Source: JAJYKN01 sp035516155 (lineage in GTDB: Bacteria > Nitrospirota > UBA9217). From it: a stretch of DNA of 64,000 nt. The DNA lies in contig DATJAP010000011.1 of NCBI GenBank assembly GCA_035516155.1, positions 62,001 to 126,000 on the forward strand, read 5' to 3'. Every line of letters starts with the position of its first letter. The stretch's first letter is position 1. A model generated the notes under the pieces. It was given only the letters and a program-made list of their open reading frames with translations. It was not told the DNA's origin and made no database searches. A program made the translations under genes and the position numbers. Shown piece by piece: positions 8,576 to 16,995 of the stretch.

Positions 8576-9709
8576 TCAATCAGCATTGCTTTCGCCGGGG
8601 AAATATCCGCTACCTCTCATGGTTAAAGTATCATTGTCAGGACTAAACCTTTCCATTTTCATCATCTGTTCAGCAGTTGTCCGTCGGTTAAGCACAAGCA
8701 ACAGTATTGAGGCGAGGAATAGCAAAAAGTAAAATGTAAGAAAGCGCCAGCCGGCGGTCACGATTACGATAGCATCTGCCGGCAATAAAGAACGATAGGT
8801 AAGGTAGAAGATGGCCTCGGCGCCGCCCGTCCCTCCGGGTGAAGGAATGAATGCCACGAGTGCAAAGACAACAACCTGAAGTGCCATGAACAGCAGCGGT
8901 TGGGACGGAATGCCGAGGCCCATCAGCAGCAAAGAGATAATTGAGTACCTGCATAACCACTGAACAGTCGTTAACGTCATGGTCAGTGCAAAAAATTTTT
9001 TTCCGGTACGGATGATGGCGTGGTAGGTACCGATAAAATTGCGATACGAGGAAATGAGCCGAACTGTTATGCTCCGCACGGCGGGAAACAGCCTGTTTAT
9101 CCCTTCCGATTGAAACAGGAGCAGGAAAAAGGCTGACAGGACGGCGACCGCTATTCCCGCCGCGGGCAGCCAGAAATGAGCGTGCCTCAGTGCGCTCAAT
9201 CCGTTTTTCACGACCGGAAGGTTCCATGCTGACGAAAGAGTGAGCGTGACCGGCACCATGACGAGAAAAAAAAGGGCGTCCTCAAAATTTTCCAGTAGTG
9301 TAAGCGAAAAGGCGGTGCCGGCGGAAAATTCCCGCTTCATCAGCAGTCCGATTTTTACCGGGCATCCGCCGATGAACGGCGGAGAGACCGCCGCTCCGAG
9401 TTCGGCGCCGAGCACTATTTTGAATATGTCGCGATAGCGTATTTTCCCACCGAGAAATTTACCCCAGAGGAACAGTCGGAGCGAACCGGTGAACCAGGGC
9501 ACGATGCTCAGGAGCAGGGCGACGGCCAGATATCCTGGCTTAACGCGTAAGGCAGCATGGAACGTCTCCCGGTCGACGGCCATAAGACAAAATAAGACGT
9601 TCCCAATGACCCCGAGTGGTATGAGAAAGAACAGTTTGCCGAACAACCTTTCTGCCCCTGTTGTCGGGCGGGGGTGTTTTTCGCTTGTGAGGTTAGGCGC
9701 AGGTCGCAT
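8576..9709 (-). CDS. Flippase-like/LPG synthase transmembrane family protein
   Basis: 377 residues with about eight hydrophobic segments. It has the family motifs of the lysylphosphatidylglycerol synthase N-terminal (AglD/UPF0104-like) domain: a conserved GAELGAAVSPPFIGG loop, a PVKIGLLMKR segment and a late PSPGGTGGAEA motif. The soluble aminoacyl-transfer domain of MprF is absent, so this is a stand-alone membrane part, a type linked to lipid flipping. Its first 17 bases overlap the end of the OlsF-like gene, so translation is probably coupled. In this context it may move the ornithine or glycolipid products across the inner membrane; that is inference. Confidence 0.8.
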   Translation of the reverse strand: MRPAPNLTSEKHPRPTTGAERLFGKLFFLIPLGVIGNVLFCLMAVDRETFHAALRVKPGYLAVALLLSIVPWFTGSLRLFLWGKFLGGKIRYRDIFKIVLGAELGAAVSPPFIGGCPVKIGLLMKREFSAGTAFSLTLLENFEDALFFLVMVPVTLTLSSAWNLPVVKNGLSALRHAHFWLPAAGIAVAVLSAFFLLLFQSEGINRLFPAVRSITVRLISSYRNFIGTYHAIIRTGKKFFALTMTLTTVQWLCRYSIISLLLMGLGIPSQPLLFMALQVVVFALVAFIPSPGGTGGAEAIFYLTYRSLLPADAIVIVTAGWRFLTFYFLLFLASILLLVLNRRTTAEQMMKMERFSPDNDTLTMRGSGYFPGESNAD

Positions 9710-11534
9710 AGCGGTCGCGCTTTAACGCTTCATGATACGTCAGGAAGAGTTCGGCGCCTTCCTTGCCCATATACCGGTCCAGCATCCTGTGCTCCGTCTT
9801 GGTGAGGTCGACTATGATCAGACCATCGAGCACGTTTCCGAAAGCCGGATCAACATTGAACCCGGCGATCCTGCCGCCGAGCTTGAGGTATTGTTTCAGG
9901 AGTATCGGGATTCCCTTATTGTCCGATTCGATGGAGGATATCAATTCCGATATGTCCTCGATGTCGTCTTTGATGATCCTGACAGCGGCATCGACATCCC
10001 ATCCTCTGAGCGATTTTGACTTAAGCGGCTTTCTGGCCTTTACCAATCCAGCCATATCATCCCGATACCGTGACATTTTTAAAAATTTGACGATCAGCTC
10101 TTTCGACAATGCCTGGTAGCCGTCGGTAATGCTGACAGGACCGAACAGTGTCTTGTAGTGGGGATTGTCTACAATGAACCGGCCAATGCCTTTCCAGAGG
10201 AGCAGCAGCGGCGCATAGGACTTCTGGTATTCGAGACGGATGAAGGAGCGGCCCATTTCGAGTGAGGGACCGAGACGTTCGATAAATTCAGGCTTATACC
10301 GGAAGAGGGTACTGGTGTAGAGACCCTTGAGACCGTATTTTTTAACGAGTTCGTCGGTTCTCCCGAGACGGTAGGCACCGACCACTTCCTGCTTCGCCCG
10401 GTTCCAGATGAACAGGTGGATATAGGTGCGGTCGAAGCGGTCAATATCCACCAGTTTCCCCGTCCCTTCGCCGACCGCGCGGAAGGTAATTTCGCGCAAT
10501 CGTCCGATTTCCAGCACGATATTCGGGATCTGATCGGCCATGGCCTGTATTACGAACTGATCTCCGCTCTCAACCAGGGTTTGGCTCGGAGCAAGCCTGC
10601 GGAGTTCTTCGAGCATCATGTCAGGATTGCGGGGTGGCATAATGGCATTACCCGGGTCTTCTTTTTTTATCTGCAGGGAGGATGTAAAGCCACGGTATGC
10701 CTTACGGATTTGGCGAAGTTCCAGAAGATAGGTGCGTAACCTGAGATACTCCGACATGTCAGGGTCCTGCTCAAACGTCTTCAATCTATCAAAGGGAATG
10801 AGGTCCCCGATGCGGAGCTGGATATTTTTGCGTCCTTTGTTGAGCAATTCGGCCGGCAGCATAGCCGTTCTGAGGAGAGGATGAACCATTCCCGCCATGT
10901 GGAAGACCGCGCTGTTCGTGCCATGGAAAAATATGGGAAGCACTGGCGCCCCGGTTTTCCGGATGACCCCGGCAACAGTGGGGCTCCACGTCGGGTCGGT
11001 TATTGTGCCTTTCTGGATATCGAAATGAGACACCGTGCCGGCGGGGAAGACAACGAGCATTCCGCCGTTCCTGACCCACTGGATGCTTTCCCGGAGCGGC
11101 TTGATATTTTCCTTCATCGCATGCTCCTGCTTGAAGGGATTCACCGGGATGAGCAGATCGCGCATTTCCGGAATTGCGGTAAGAAGGTGGTTTGCCATGA
11201 ACTTTACATCGCAGCGAATCGATCGAAAGAGCGATGCTAAAATAATACCTTCAATGCCTCCGAAAGGGTGGTTTGCAACGACAATTACGGGACCAGACGG
11301 TATCATAATTTTTGAAAGGTCCTTGTCGCTGAGATCATAGTTTACCTTCAGCTGTTCTAGGACCTTATCCGTGAATGGGCGGTTATCCGCCATCCGGGCG
11401 ACGTCAGCGTATGCCTGGTTCAGCCGAGGAAAAGCGAGAACATGTTCAAGGGGACCCTTTACCATGGTGAAGAGCTTGTTCTGGAGAGGGTCGTTGAACT
11501 TAATGTCAAGGTTGAAAATACGGTCGTTGGTCAT
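9693..11534 (-). CDS. olsF: OlsF-like bifunctional ornithine-lipid synthase
   Basis: 613 residues with two acyltransferase modules. The N-terminal half is PlsC-like: the acyltransferase histidine motif is NHPFGGIEG (about residue 89), followed by a FPAG motif (about 163). This fits the O-acyl step. The C-terminal half (about 310-560) is a GNAT/OlsB-like module (COG3176 type), with REITFRAVGEG, VGAYRLG and a LEMGRSFI motif. This fits the N-acyl step on ornithine. In characterised OlsF proteins such a fusion makes phosphorus-free ornithine lipids from ornithine and acyl-ACP. The start has AAGGAGAT. It sits between a GT21 glycosyltransferase and a flippase-like gene behind a Pho-box promoter. 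The substrate amino acid is inferred. Confidence 0.78.
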   Translation of the reverse strand: MTNDRIFNLDIKFNDPLQNKLFTMVKGPLEHVLAFPRLNQAYADVARMADNRPFTDKVLEQLKVNYDLSDKDLSKIMIPSGPVIVVANHPFGGIEGIILASLFRSIRCDVKFMANHLLTAIPEMRDLLIPVNPFKQEHAMKENIKPLRESIQWVRNGGMLVVFPAGTVSHFDIQKGTITDPTWSPTVAGVIRKTGAPVLPIFFHGTNSAVFHMAGMVHPLLRTAMLPAELLNKGRKNIQLRIGDLIPFDRLKTFEQDPDMSEYLRLRTYLLELRQIRKAYRGFTSSLQIKKEDPGNAIMPPRNPDMMLEELRRLAPSQTLVESGDQFVIQAMADQIPNIVLEIGRLREITFRAVGEGTGKLVDIDRFDRTYIHLFIWNRAKQEVVGAYRLGRTDELVKKYGLKGLYTSTLFRYKPEFIERLGPSLEMGRSFIRLEYQKSYAPLLLLWKGIGRFIVDNPHYKTLFGPVSITDGYQALSKELIVKFLKMSRYRDDMAGLVKARKPLKSKSLRGWDVDAAVRIIKDDIEDISELISSIESDNKGIPILLKQYLKLGGRIAGFNVDPAFGNVLDGLIIVDLTKTEHRMLDRYMGKEGAELFLTYHEALKRDRYATCA

Positions 11535-11558
11535 GAGATCTCCTTACTTATTATGAAT

Positions 11559-11646
11559 AGAGTCCAAAGTTCGGCGCTAAAGTTCAGAGTAAAATCAGGG
11601 GCAGGGGTTCACTCTCAAAACTTTGAACGCTGAACTCTGCACTTTT
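11559..11646. repeat. Imperfect inverted repeat between GT21 and olsF
   Basis: The two arms (about 11559-11590 and 11611-11640) contain the words AGAGT, AAGTTC, GCGCTAAAGTTCAGAGT and their complements ACTCT, AACTTTGAACGCTGAACTCT. They can fold into a long imperfect hairpin in the mRNA between the two genes. It resembles a REP-like intergenic element. It could stabilise the 3' end of the upstream message or reduce read-through into olsF. No T-run follows on the minus strand. Confidence 0.5.
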
Positions 11647-11653
11647 TTGCGAT

Positions 11654-12892
11654 CTACGCTACCTTTTCCCGTATTCTGTCCGTGATGCGGTAACCCCATG
11701 ACCAGAATCCGGTCTCGGGGCAGGGCAACAAACAGGAGTCTTTCCCGATACGGTACCGGTTTCCGCGCCAAATCACGGTTGAACTTATGAAGGGTACGAA
11801 CCAAATTACGCCGATGATGAGGTCCTTGATCGGCGCTAGGAAATAGACGAACGGGGATTGTTTCTCTAACGTACTGTTACCCTCCCGCGACTCTAGGGTC
11901 CTGCCGATTATCGAATCACCGAGGATTTTGATAAGTCCTACAAGGGCTGTGAACGATAATGTGGTCCGTGAAAAACCTGACGCCAGGTTCGGGATCGCAG
12001 AGATAAAAACAGGGTTTGCAAGGAGCTCCGAGAAGTACTTATATCCGCCAATTTTCCATCTGAGTTTGCCCCATCGCGTGTGACGGTTCAGAAACCGCTT
12101 GATGCTCCAGAACTCATTAACATTGCTGACCAGGTGGTGGGAGAGGACCACTTTTTTCCCCGCCCGGGACATTTCCCTTCCGATTATAAAATCCTCAGCC
12201 AAAATATCCTTGAAATTTTCGAGCCCGCCCAGCATGTTCAAGTCGTCCTTTTTCATGAGCATGGATTTACCGATGACGCAGGGCATATTGAGGAAACGGT
12301 CGAGAAAACTGACGCTGCCGATAATAAAAGAGTTCAGATGAAGATTTTCAAACCGGGCGCCAATAGTGCGGCCGCCGATGCCTTTGATCAGGTTGCTCAC
12401 CAGCCCGACAGCCGGGTCCTCTGTATGACGCATGATTTCACGCAGATAGTTTTTTTCAACCATCACATTGCTGTCACTGATCAGGATGTAAGGATGACGG
12501 GACCTCCGGTATGCAGGAACGAGATTGTTGATCTTGGGATTGAGCCCTGTTGCGCACCGCTCCACGATGATCGTGATATTTCTTTCCGGGTGTTTTTCCT
12601 GAATCTTTTTCGCTATTTTGTATGCGGGATCATTGTGGTCCTGGAGGGACAGCAGCAGCTCGTATTCGGGATAGTCCTGGGTGCAAAAGCTGGAAAGATT
12701 GTCGAAGAGATTATCGTCGAGCCCACGCAGGGGTTTGAGGATTGAGACGGGAGCTAATGCGTCGCTCGCGCAGTCCGATGCGATGGCAGCCCGGCCGTTC
12801 TTCCTGATGAGGTAACAGGCCGCTCCCGTCTGGAGTAGGTAAAGAACGATGCCTACGGCACAGATCGTTGCACAGAGGATAAAGGTAATCAT
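11654..12892 (-). CDS. GT21-family (ceramide/diacylglycerol glucosyltransferase-like) glycosyltransferase
   Basis: 412 residues with an N-terminal membrane anchor (2-22) and hydrophobic segments near the C-terminus. The GT21 signature is complete: an early VSILKPLRGLDDNL, SDSN for the metal-binding aspartate, AEDF for the catalytic aspartate, and the (Q/R)xxRW motif as RHTRW. Eukaryotic members make glucosylceramide. Bacterial relatives include HpnI and the Pgt enzymes of rhizobia that make glycolipids under phosphate limitation. The start follows GGGAGGCGG. It lies 50 bases after the PHP gene. The acceptor here (diacylglycerol, ceramide or hopanoid) cannot be read from sequence. Lipid replacement is inferred from the Pho-box promoter and the olsF neighbour. 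Confidence 0.85.
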   Translation of the reverse strand: MITFILCATICAVGIVLYLLQTGAACYLIRKNGRAAIASDCASDALAPVSILKPLRGLDDNLFDNLSSFCTQDYPEYELLLSLQDHNDPAYKIAKKIQEKHPERNITIIVERCATGLNPKINNLVPAYRRSRHPYILISDSNVMVEKNYLREIMRHTEDPAVGLVSNLIKGIGGRTIGARFENLHLNSFIIGSVSFLDRFLNMPCVIGKSMLMKKDDLNMLGGLENFKDILAEDFIIGREMSRAGKKVVLSHHLVSNVNEFWSIKRFLNRHTRWGKLRWKIGGYKYFSELLANPVFISAIPNLASGFSRTTLSFTALVGLIKILGDSIIGRTLESREGNSTLEKQSPFVYFLAPIKDLIIGVIWFVPFISSTVIWRGNRYRIGKDSCLLPCPETGFWSWGYRITDRIREKVA

Positions 12893-12942
12893 AATCCGCC
12901 TCCCGAAAGGTGATACATATAAGGCTAATCAATCGTCATCAT

Positions 12943-13635
12943 TCAGTTCCTGAATAGCGTGATTGCCACTCCTTTGTTGTGTCGGATACAGTTTTTCACC
13001 GCATCGACGTTTTTATCGCAGTTCAGCAACGTTTTCCAGGAGTAGAGGTGCCGTGCCTTGTGAAAGTCACTGTTCGCGATGTAGGGGTATTTTTTCAGGC
13101 TGATCACATTGAACACATCGTCCCGGTTGGCAATCTCCCAAGCATCGATGTATTTCGAGTATTTATCTCGGTTGTTCCACAAAAAGAGCGTGTCGGGGTT
13201 TAAGATGTCTGGAGTATGGTGGGGATGACAGGCGATAGTCAGTGCATCCTGGCGCTTTGCGTCAAGAAAAATCTCTTCATAATCCATACACGCGGGGACG
13301 AATTCCTTGATGTCGAGAAGCAGGAAATGAGCGGATTCATCCTTGGAGAGGTGGTTCTTGGTGATTTCAACTCCGGGAATCACGAGCATTTCATATTTGT
13401 CCCACGCCCGTTTCGCTTCGGTCCGTATGGTGGAAAGGTACTCGTCAAAATTGTCTCCCCGGACCGACAAGTTGAAGTGTCGCGCGAATTTCCCCAATGT
13501 GTTGTCACCATTTACCACATGGTCCGTGATGGCAATTACGTCGAATCCCGCCTGGCCGAAAAGATCTATGGTCTTGCTCATCTCCACTGAGCCGTCCGAA
13601 AAGGTCGTGTGAATATGAAAGTCACACAGCATCAT
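12943..13635 (-). CDS. PHP-domain phosphoesterase, first gene of a Pho-controlled lipid operon
   Basis: 230 residues forming a single PHP domain. Metal-ligand motifs are DFHIHTTFSDG at residues 5-15, AITDH (about 35), PGVEIT (about 85), ACHPHH (about 155) and an NSDFHK motif (about 193). PHP proteins are metal-dependent phosphoesterases that act on many substrates; this substrate is unknown. No ribosome site precedes the ATG. The -10 hexamer lies so close that the predicted transcript begins at or one base before the ATG, so I propose leaderless translation. Because the HIHT motif is only seven residues in, a later start is not possible. The following genes make or move phosphorus-free lipids, which suggests a phospholipid-derived substrate. 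Confidence 0.85.
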   Translation of the reverse strand: MMLCDFHIHTTFSDGSVEMSKTIDLFGQAGFDVIAITDHVVNGDNTLGKFARHFNLSVRGDNFDEYLSTIRTEAKRAWDKYEMLVIPGVEITKNHLSKDESAHFLLLDIKEFVPACMDYEEIFLDAKRQDALTIACHPHHTPDILNPDTLFLWNNRDKYSKYIDAWEIANRDDVFNVISLKKYPYIANSDFHKARHLYSWKTLLNCDKNVDAVKNCIRHNKGVAITLFRN

Positions 13636-13642
13636 TGTCGAA

Positions 13643-13698
13643 ATTATATGGGACGTCTATTACGGAGGTATTACGAAAATATTAAGTTCTTGTTACAG
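13643..13698 (-). promoter_or_regulatory. Pho-box promoter A (four repeats) for the PHP-GT21-olsF operon
   Basis: Read on the minus strand there are four 7-base repeats with an exact 11-base period: CTGTAAC (13692-13698), ACTTAAT (13681-13687), TCGTAAT (13670-13676) and CCGTAAT (13659-13665). Exactly 10 bases later comes TATAAT (13643-13648). This is the layout of a PhoB-activated promoter, where repeats replace the -35. Predicted transcription start is 13635-13636. Confidence 0.8.
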
Positions 13699-13741
13699 AA
13701 AGAAATATTCTGAGGAGTGGGGTAATTCAATGCCGGTCATT

Positions 13742-14017
13742 TCATGGTAAGTGTTTTTCTTTTTTGATCGGCATCATCGTGACGAGGTCGGCCGGCCGCC
13801 GGCATTCGAGCACGAGCGACTTGACGAGTTCCTCGATATGCTCTTGGCTGACGAATTGATCGGGGACCATGGAAAGGACAGCTTTTTTTTCACAGTGCTC
13901 ATACGTTTCCCCGCCTTCGATCATGTCATAATCGACAACGGTCACCTGAACAGGTGATGTTGAAAATATTTCGGCCACAACACCGCTTTCAATTCTGATA
14001 ATAATGGAATTATTCAT
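13742..14017 (-). CDS. Small conserved-looking protein, unknown function
   Basis: 91 residues. It opens with beta strands (SIIIRIESGVVAEIFS, then VQVTVVDYDMIEGGE), as in short proteins that describe a small-molecule-binding sheet. It ends with a helical region containing a Cys-Arg pair (LVLECRRPADL). I do not recognise the family. The start at 14017 has AAAGGGAGATGT. It follows the GH1 gene by about 108 bases on the same strand and is probably the last gene of the PsiE operon. Confidence 0.6.
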   Translation of the reverse strand: MNNSIIIRIESGVVAEIFSTSPVQVTVVDYDMIEGGETYEHCEKKAVLSMVPDQFVSQEHIEELVKSLVLECRRPADLVTMMPIKKEKHLP

Positions 14018-14125
14018 ACATCTCCCTTTTTTCATAGTTGATCGGTTCGAAGAACTGGAAATCTCGATGCCGATGAGGGTAGCAAAGCATTGTTAATGTG
14101 CGATTACGTTCAGGTGAAGCTTTTC

Positions 14126-15388
14126 TTACATATGAGACCGGCTTTGGATAAGGTAGGAGTAGTAGGAGGCCGCGCTGGTCGGCGTACGCTTGAGCGTCTT
14201 GAAGTCAACCCGGTACAGCCCGAACCGCGCATCGAGACCCTGAAGCCACTCGTAGTTGTCGATGAGGGTCCAGTAGTAATATCCCCGGATGTCGAGACCC
14301 TCCTTGAGACACCGTTCGATCACGTCAATGTGCCGCTTCATGTATTTCACTTTTTCCTCTGTATCATGCGTTGCGATGCCGTTCTCGGTGATTACGATCG
14401 GCAGGTTGAGCCGCGACGCGTATCGAAGGACCTTGGCGAGGCCGCGGGGGTGGATTTCCCATCCGAGATTCGTGAGCCCGTGTCCGTCGATGTCGAGGTG
14501 CCGGAGCTCGACTCCCATTTTTTTGAAGGGATTGAAGCGGAGGTGGATTCGGGTATAGTAATTCACGCCGAAAAAATCGAGCTTGTCCTTAATCGGAACC
14601 TCAATCTCCACCTGGCGAGAAAAAGGGAATTTGATGATGAAGATTCCTGTACGGAACGCGTTGATGATAGAGTGATTGTAAAAGTAGTTTGCCGTCTTCT
14701 TCAGAAGCCGGTCAAGAGGGTTCCATGTTTTCCAGGGAGCAAAAACAGACATGTTGTGCGCAACGCTCACTCGGGCATCAGGAATGTATCGGTGAATGAT
14801 GTCATAGGCCTTGCCGTGGGACGCAAAGATGTTTTTCAATGCAACGAGGGCGCGGGGCACATCCCGCAGTCCCGGAGGCATACATCCGTCCATATAACCG
14901 CCGATGATTATGACATAGGGTTCGTTGAATGTTATCCAGGTGCGCACATTCCTGAGAGTCGAAACCATCATTTCGGTGTACCGTAGAAATTTCTCAATGG
15001 ATGCGGTCCGGTGCCAAGGTGTCCGCTCCAGAAACCAGCGCGGGTGAGTAAAGTGGTGGAGCGTAACCATCGGTTCGATGTGGTAGCTGTGAAGGATATC
15101 AATGATCTCCTGGTAGTGAGCGATCGCTTCCTCGTCCCATGTGTCGGGCCGGGGCTGAATCCTGCTCCACTCCAGGGAAAACCGGTACGAGTTGACGCCA
15201 AGCTCCTTCAGCAGCTTGAGGTCCTCCCGGAACATGGCATAGTGGCTCGTGATCTGCGGCATGTCTCTGAGTACGGGATCCCAAACAGTCCAATCCGCAT
15301 TCGGAGAACCTTCGAGTTGAAACGCCGAGGTTGCCACGCCCCACTGAAAATCCTTGGGAAAAACCTTTTCCTTCGAATGTTCCCTCAT
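14126..15388 (-). CDS. Glycoside hydrolase family 1 protein
   Basis: 420 residues, the length of a complete GH1 TIM barrel. The N-terminus has the family motif FPKDFQWGVATSAFQLEG. The acid/base Glu lies in TFNEPYV (about residue 165) and the nucleophile Glu in ITENGIA (about 335). The loop SLEWSRIQP is also typical. GH1 enzymes are usually beta-glucosidases or beta-galactosidases, but the family also contains the plant galactolipid-remodelling transferase SFR2. In this place, behind PsiE and a Pho box and beside glycolipid synthesis genes, a role in glycolipid turnover or transglycosylation is worth considering; that is inference. It has no signal peptide. GGCGGAGGAT precedes the start. Confidence 0.85.
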   Translation of the reverse strand: MREHSKEKVFPKDFQWGVATSAFQLEGSPNADWTVWDPVLRDMPQITSHYAMFREDLKLLKELGVNSYRFSLEWSRIQPRPDTWDEEAIAHYQEIIDILHSYHIEPMVTLHHFTHPRWFLERTPWHRTASIEKFLRYTEMMVSTLRNVRTWITFNEPYVIIIGGYMDGCMPPGLRDVPRALVALKNIFASHGKAYDIIHRYIPDARVSVAHNMSVFAPWKTWNPLDRLLKKTANYFYNHSIINAFRTGIFIIKFPFSRQVEIEVPIKDKLDFFGVNYYTRIHLRFNPFKKMGVELRHLDIDGHGLTNLGWEIHPRGLAKVLRYASRLNLPIVITENGIATHDTEEKVKYMKRHIDVIERCLKEGLDIRGYYYWTLIDNYEWLQGLDARFGLYRVDFKTLKRTPTSAASYYSYLIQSRSHM

Positions 15389-15410
15389 GTAAGCGCCGGT
15401 ATCCTCCGCC

Positions 15411-15515
15411 TTAACGCCAATGAAGTATCATTAAAATAAGTCCCGCCATGGAGACCACGATAAGGACAGCATCCTCGATTTTTTTTAAACAAGCCTTGTT
15501 TAGACAGTTATCCAT
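15411..15515 (-). CDS. 34-residue single-pass membrane peptide overlapping psiE
   Basis: The ATG lies inside the last codons of psiE (the two overlap by 8 bases), so translation is probably coupled by termination-reinitiation. The peptide has a Cys-containing basic start (MDNCLNKACLKKIED) and then a single hydrophobic helix (AVLIVVSMAGLILMIL), ending HWR. The GH1 gene starts 22 bases later. The shape is that of a small membrane-protein partner, perhaps of PsiE. Nothing more can be said of its function. Confidence 0.6.
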   Translation of the reverse strand: MDNCLNKACLKKIEDAVLIVVSMAGLILMILHWR

Positions 15516-15933
15516 GATTCACCTCTTCAGCTTCGAAGGATTTCTCCGGTGAAAATACCACGGCCAGTGTCCTGATGCAGCCGATCACGAGGATCAGGAT
15601 TGCGAGAGCTAGGATCATCCCTTGTTGCAGGGTGTGTTCGTAGAGCCCAATCATGATTTCGCGGAGTACGAAAACCAGTGCGGCATCTGTAATAAAGGTT
15701 ATTTTAAGACGGTGTACGGTAAAATATTCGATGATGCTTCGAAGCAACTCGATGACGACGAACAGGGAAAGAATGTTGGTCACCATCATGTCGAAGGCCG
15801 CCGCGATGGTGCGGCTCCCGAATACGGCTCGAAGGTCAAGAATGACCCGCGCGATCCCCATTAAAAGAGCGATGATCACGAGCGGGATCATAAATTTAAT
15901 CATGGTGTCGACGATTTTCGTGAAGTATTTCAT
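15508..15933 (-). CDS. psiE: Phosphate-starvation-inducible PsiE family membrane protein
   Basis: 141 residues with four hydrophobic segments (about 11-31, 47-67, 81-98 and 104-126) and the spacing of the PsiE family, which also has four segments. The loop HRLKITFITDAALVFVLREIMIGLYEH is the conserved part. PsiE is a membrane protein of unknown biochemical role, first seen as phosphate-starvation-inducible in E. coli. AAGGGG lies upstream of the start. A four-repeat Pho box sits 86 bases upstream of the start codon, which agrees with the family name. It is the first gene of an operon with a 34-residue membrane peptide and a GH1 protein. Confidence 0.85.
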   Translation of the reverse strand: MKYFTKIVDTMIKFMIPLVIIALLMGIARVILDLRAVFGSRTIAAAFDMMVTNILSLFVVIELLRSIIEYFTVHRLKITFITDAALVFVLREIMIGLYEHTLQQGMILALAILILVIGCIRTLAVVFSPEKSFEAEEVNHG

Positions 15934-16002
15934 GGCCCCTTGCCCGACGCGTCATGGTTGGCCGCCCTGGAACTCCGTGCGCTAAACCGCTCATGTTAGG
16001 AC

Positions 16003-16058
16003 ATACTGTCATGATTTCATTACACAACCGTTACCAATTTGTTACAATTGCATGAAAT
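16003..16058 (-). promoter_or_regulatory. Pho-box promoter B for psiE
   Basis: Minus-strand repeats at an 11-base period: ATTTCAT (16052-16058), TTGTAAC (16041-16047), TGGTAAC (16030-16036), GTGTAAT (16019-16025). A weak -10, CAGTAT (16003-16008), begins after a 10-base gap. The gene downstream is psiE, a classical phosphate-starvation gene. Confidence 0.75.
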
Positions 16059-16125
16059 TGAGGCATGTTTGAGACTTAATGGCTTATGACTATCGCAAAC
16101 ATCACGGGAGTGGATTTCTTTGTTA

Positions 16126-16159
16126 TTGTAACATTTCTGTAACACGGCTGTTTTACAAT
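16126..16159 (+). promoter_or_regulatory. Pho-box promoter C, pointing right
   Basis: TTGTAAC (16126-16132) and CTGTAAC (16137-16143) are 11 bases apart, then a 10-base gap and TACAAT (16154-16159). It is back to back with promoter B. The first good gene downstream is the hemerythrin at 16521, about 355 bases after the predicted start site. A 65-codon frame at 16214-16411 without a ribosome site lies between. The target is therefore uncertain. Confidence 0.65.
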
Positions 16160-16520
16160 TACTACGGTTGCGCCATGCTGGGGACTCCTGACGCCCGGCG
16201 CATGATCTGAGCAATGCCTTTGATTTCACTTCGACGACTTCATCCGGGCATTGAAGAGATAGAGTCAAAATCTTACCAATACTTAAGACACGGAGTGGAC
16301 CGGGAAGCGCTTAATACACGAATATTTATACGCTTCCTGCGTTTTTGCTCTATCACTATTCACCACGTTTTGAATTATATTGTACCCACTAATTTACTCG
16401 TGGTAAAATAGCAATATTGGACGCATTCCCCTAATCCGAAGGATTTTGGGAGGATGGCGAATGCGCGTATTTCAGCCGGCGCATATCAATACTATTTGCA
16501 TGGAAGTTCTAAGAGGAGTT

Positions 16521-16928
16521 ATGGGTTACTTAAAATGGAACAATCGGTATTCAGTCCATGTGGATGAAATAGACAAACAGCACCAGAAGCTTATCAACCT
16601 GATCAATGAAATGTATGACGCCATGCAAGCCGGCAAGGGCGGGGAAATTATAGATACTGTCGTCGATCGGTTCGTTGATTACACGGTTTATCATTTCAAC
16701 ACCGAAGAACGGTTGTTGCAGCAGCATGGTTATCCAAAGTATGATGCTCACAAGGAGATGCACGACAATATTGCCAAAAAGGCCCGTGACCTTAAGGAAA
16801 CATTGGAAAAAGGGAACAAACCATCGAACATCGATGTCATGCTTCTGCTGACAAACTGGCTAAACGCTCACATCCTTGAGGAAGATAAGAAATACGCGCC
16901 TCACATTGCTTCCAAAGCAAATCCCTGA
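16521..16928 (+). CDS. Bacteriohemerythrin
   Basis: 135 residues, the usual length of single-domain bacteriohemerythrins, which bind oxygen at a di-iron site in the cytoplasm. The seven ligand residues are visible in order: His in YSVHVDEIDKQH, His and Glu in YHFNTEE, the H-x3-H pair in HKEMH, and His and Asp in NAHILEEDKKY. The N-terminus (GYLKWNNRYSV) matches the family start, and AAGAGGAG lies 4 bases before the ATG at 16521. A second ATG at 16461 with GGGAGG would add 20 residues not typical of the family. It may be under promoter C. Confidence 0.9.
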   Translation: MGYLKWNNRYSVHVDEIDKQHQKLINLINEMYDAMQAGKGGEIIDTVVDRFVDYTVYHFNTEERLLQQHGYPKYDAHKEMHDNIAKKARDLKETLEKGNKPSNIDVMLLLTNWLNAHILEEDKKYAPHIASKANP

Positions 16929-16970
16929 TTCATTGCATATCCTATGGTTTTTGACCGGGATCTTAAGGAA

Positions 16971-16995
16971 AAAATAAATTGGATCAATTTATTTT
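16971..16995. terminator. AT-rich hairpin after the hemerythrin gene
   Basis: An 11-base perfect inverted repeat (AAAATAAATTG, loop GAT, CAATTTATTTT) sits 43 bases after the stop codon and runs into T-rich sequence. It could act as a simple terminator. The stem is weak because it has one G-C pair. Confidence 0.45.

Noticed and set aside
9240..9437. Many open frames opposite to real genes
   Set aside because: They are shadows of genes on the other strand with no ribosome sites.
11654..12892. Calling the GT21 enzyme a ceramide glucosyltransferase
   Set aside because: No sphingolipid genes are in the window and bacterial GT21 members use other acceptors, so the acceptor is left open.
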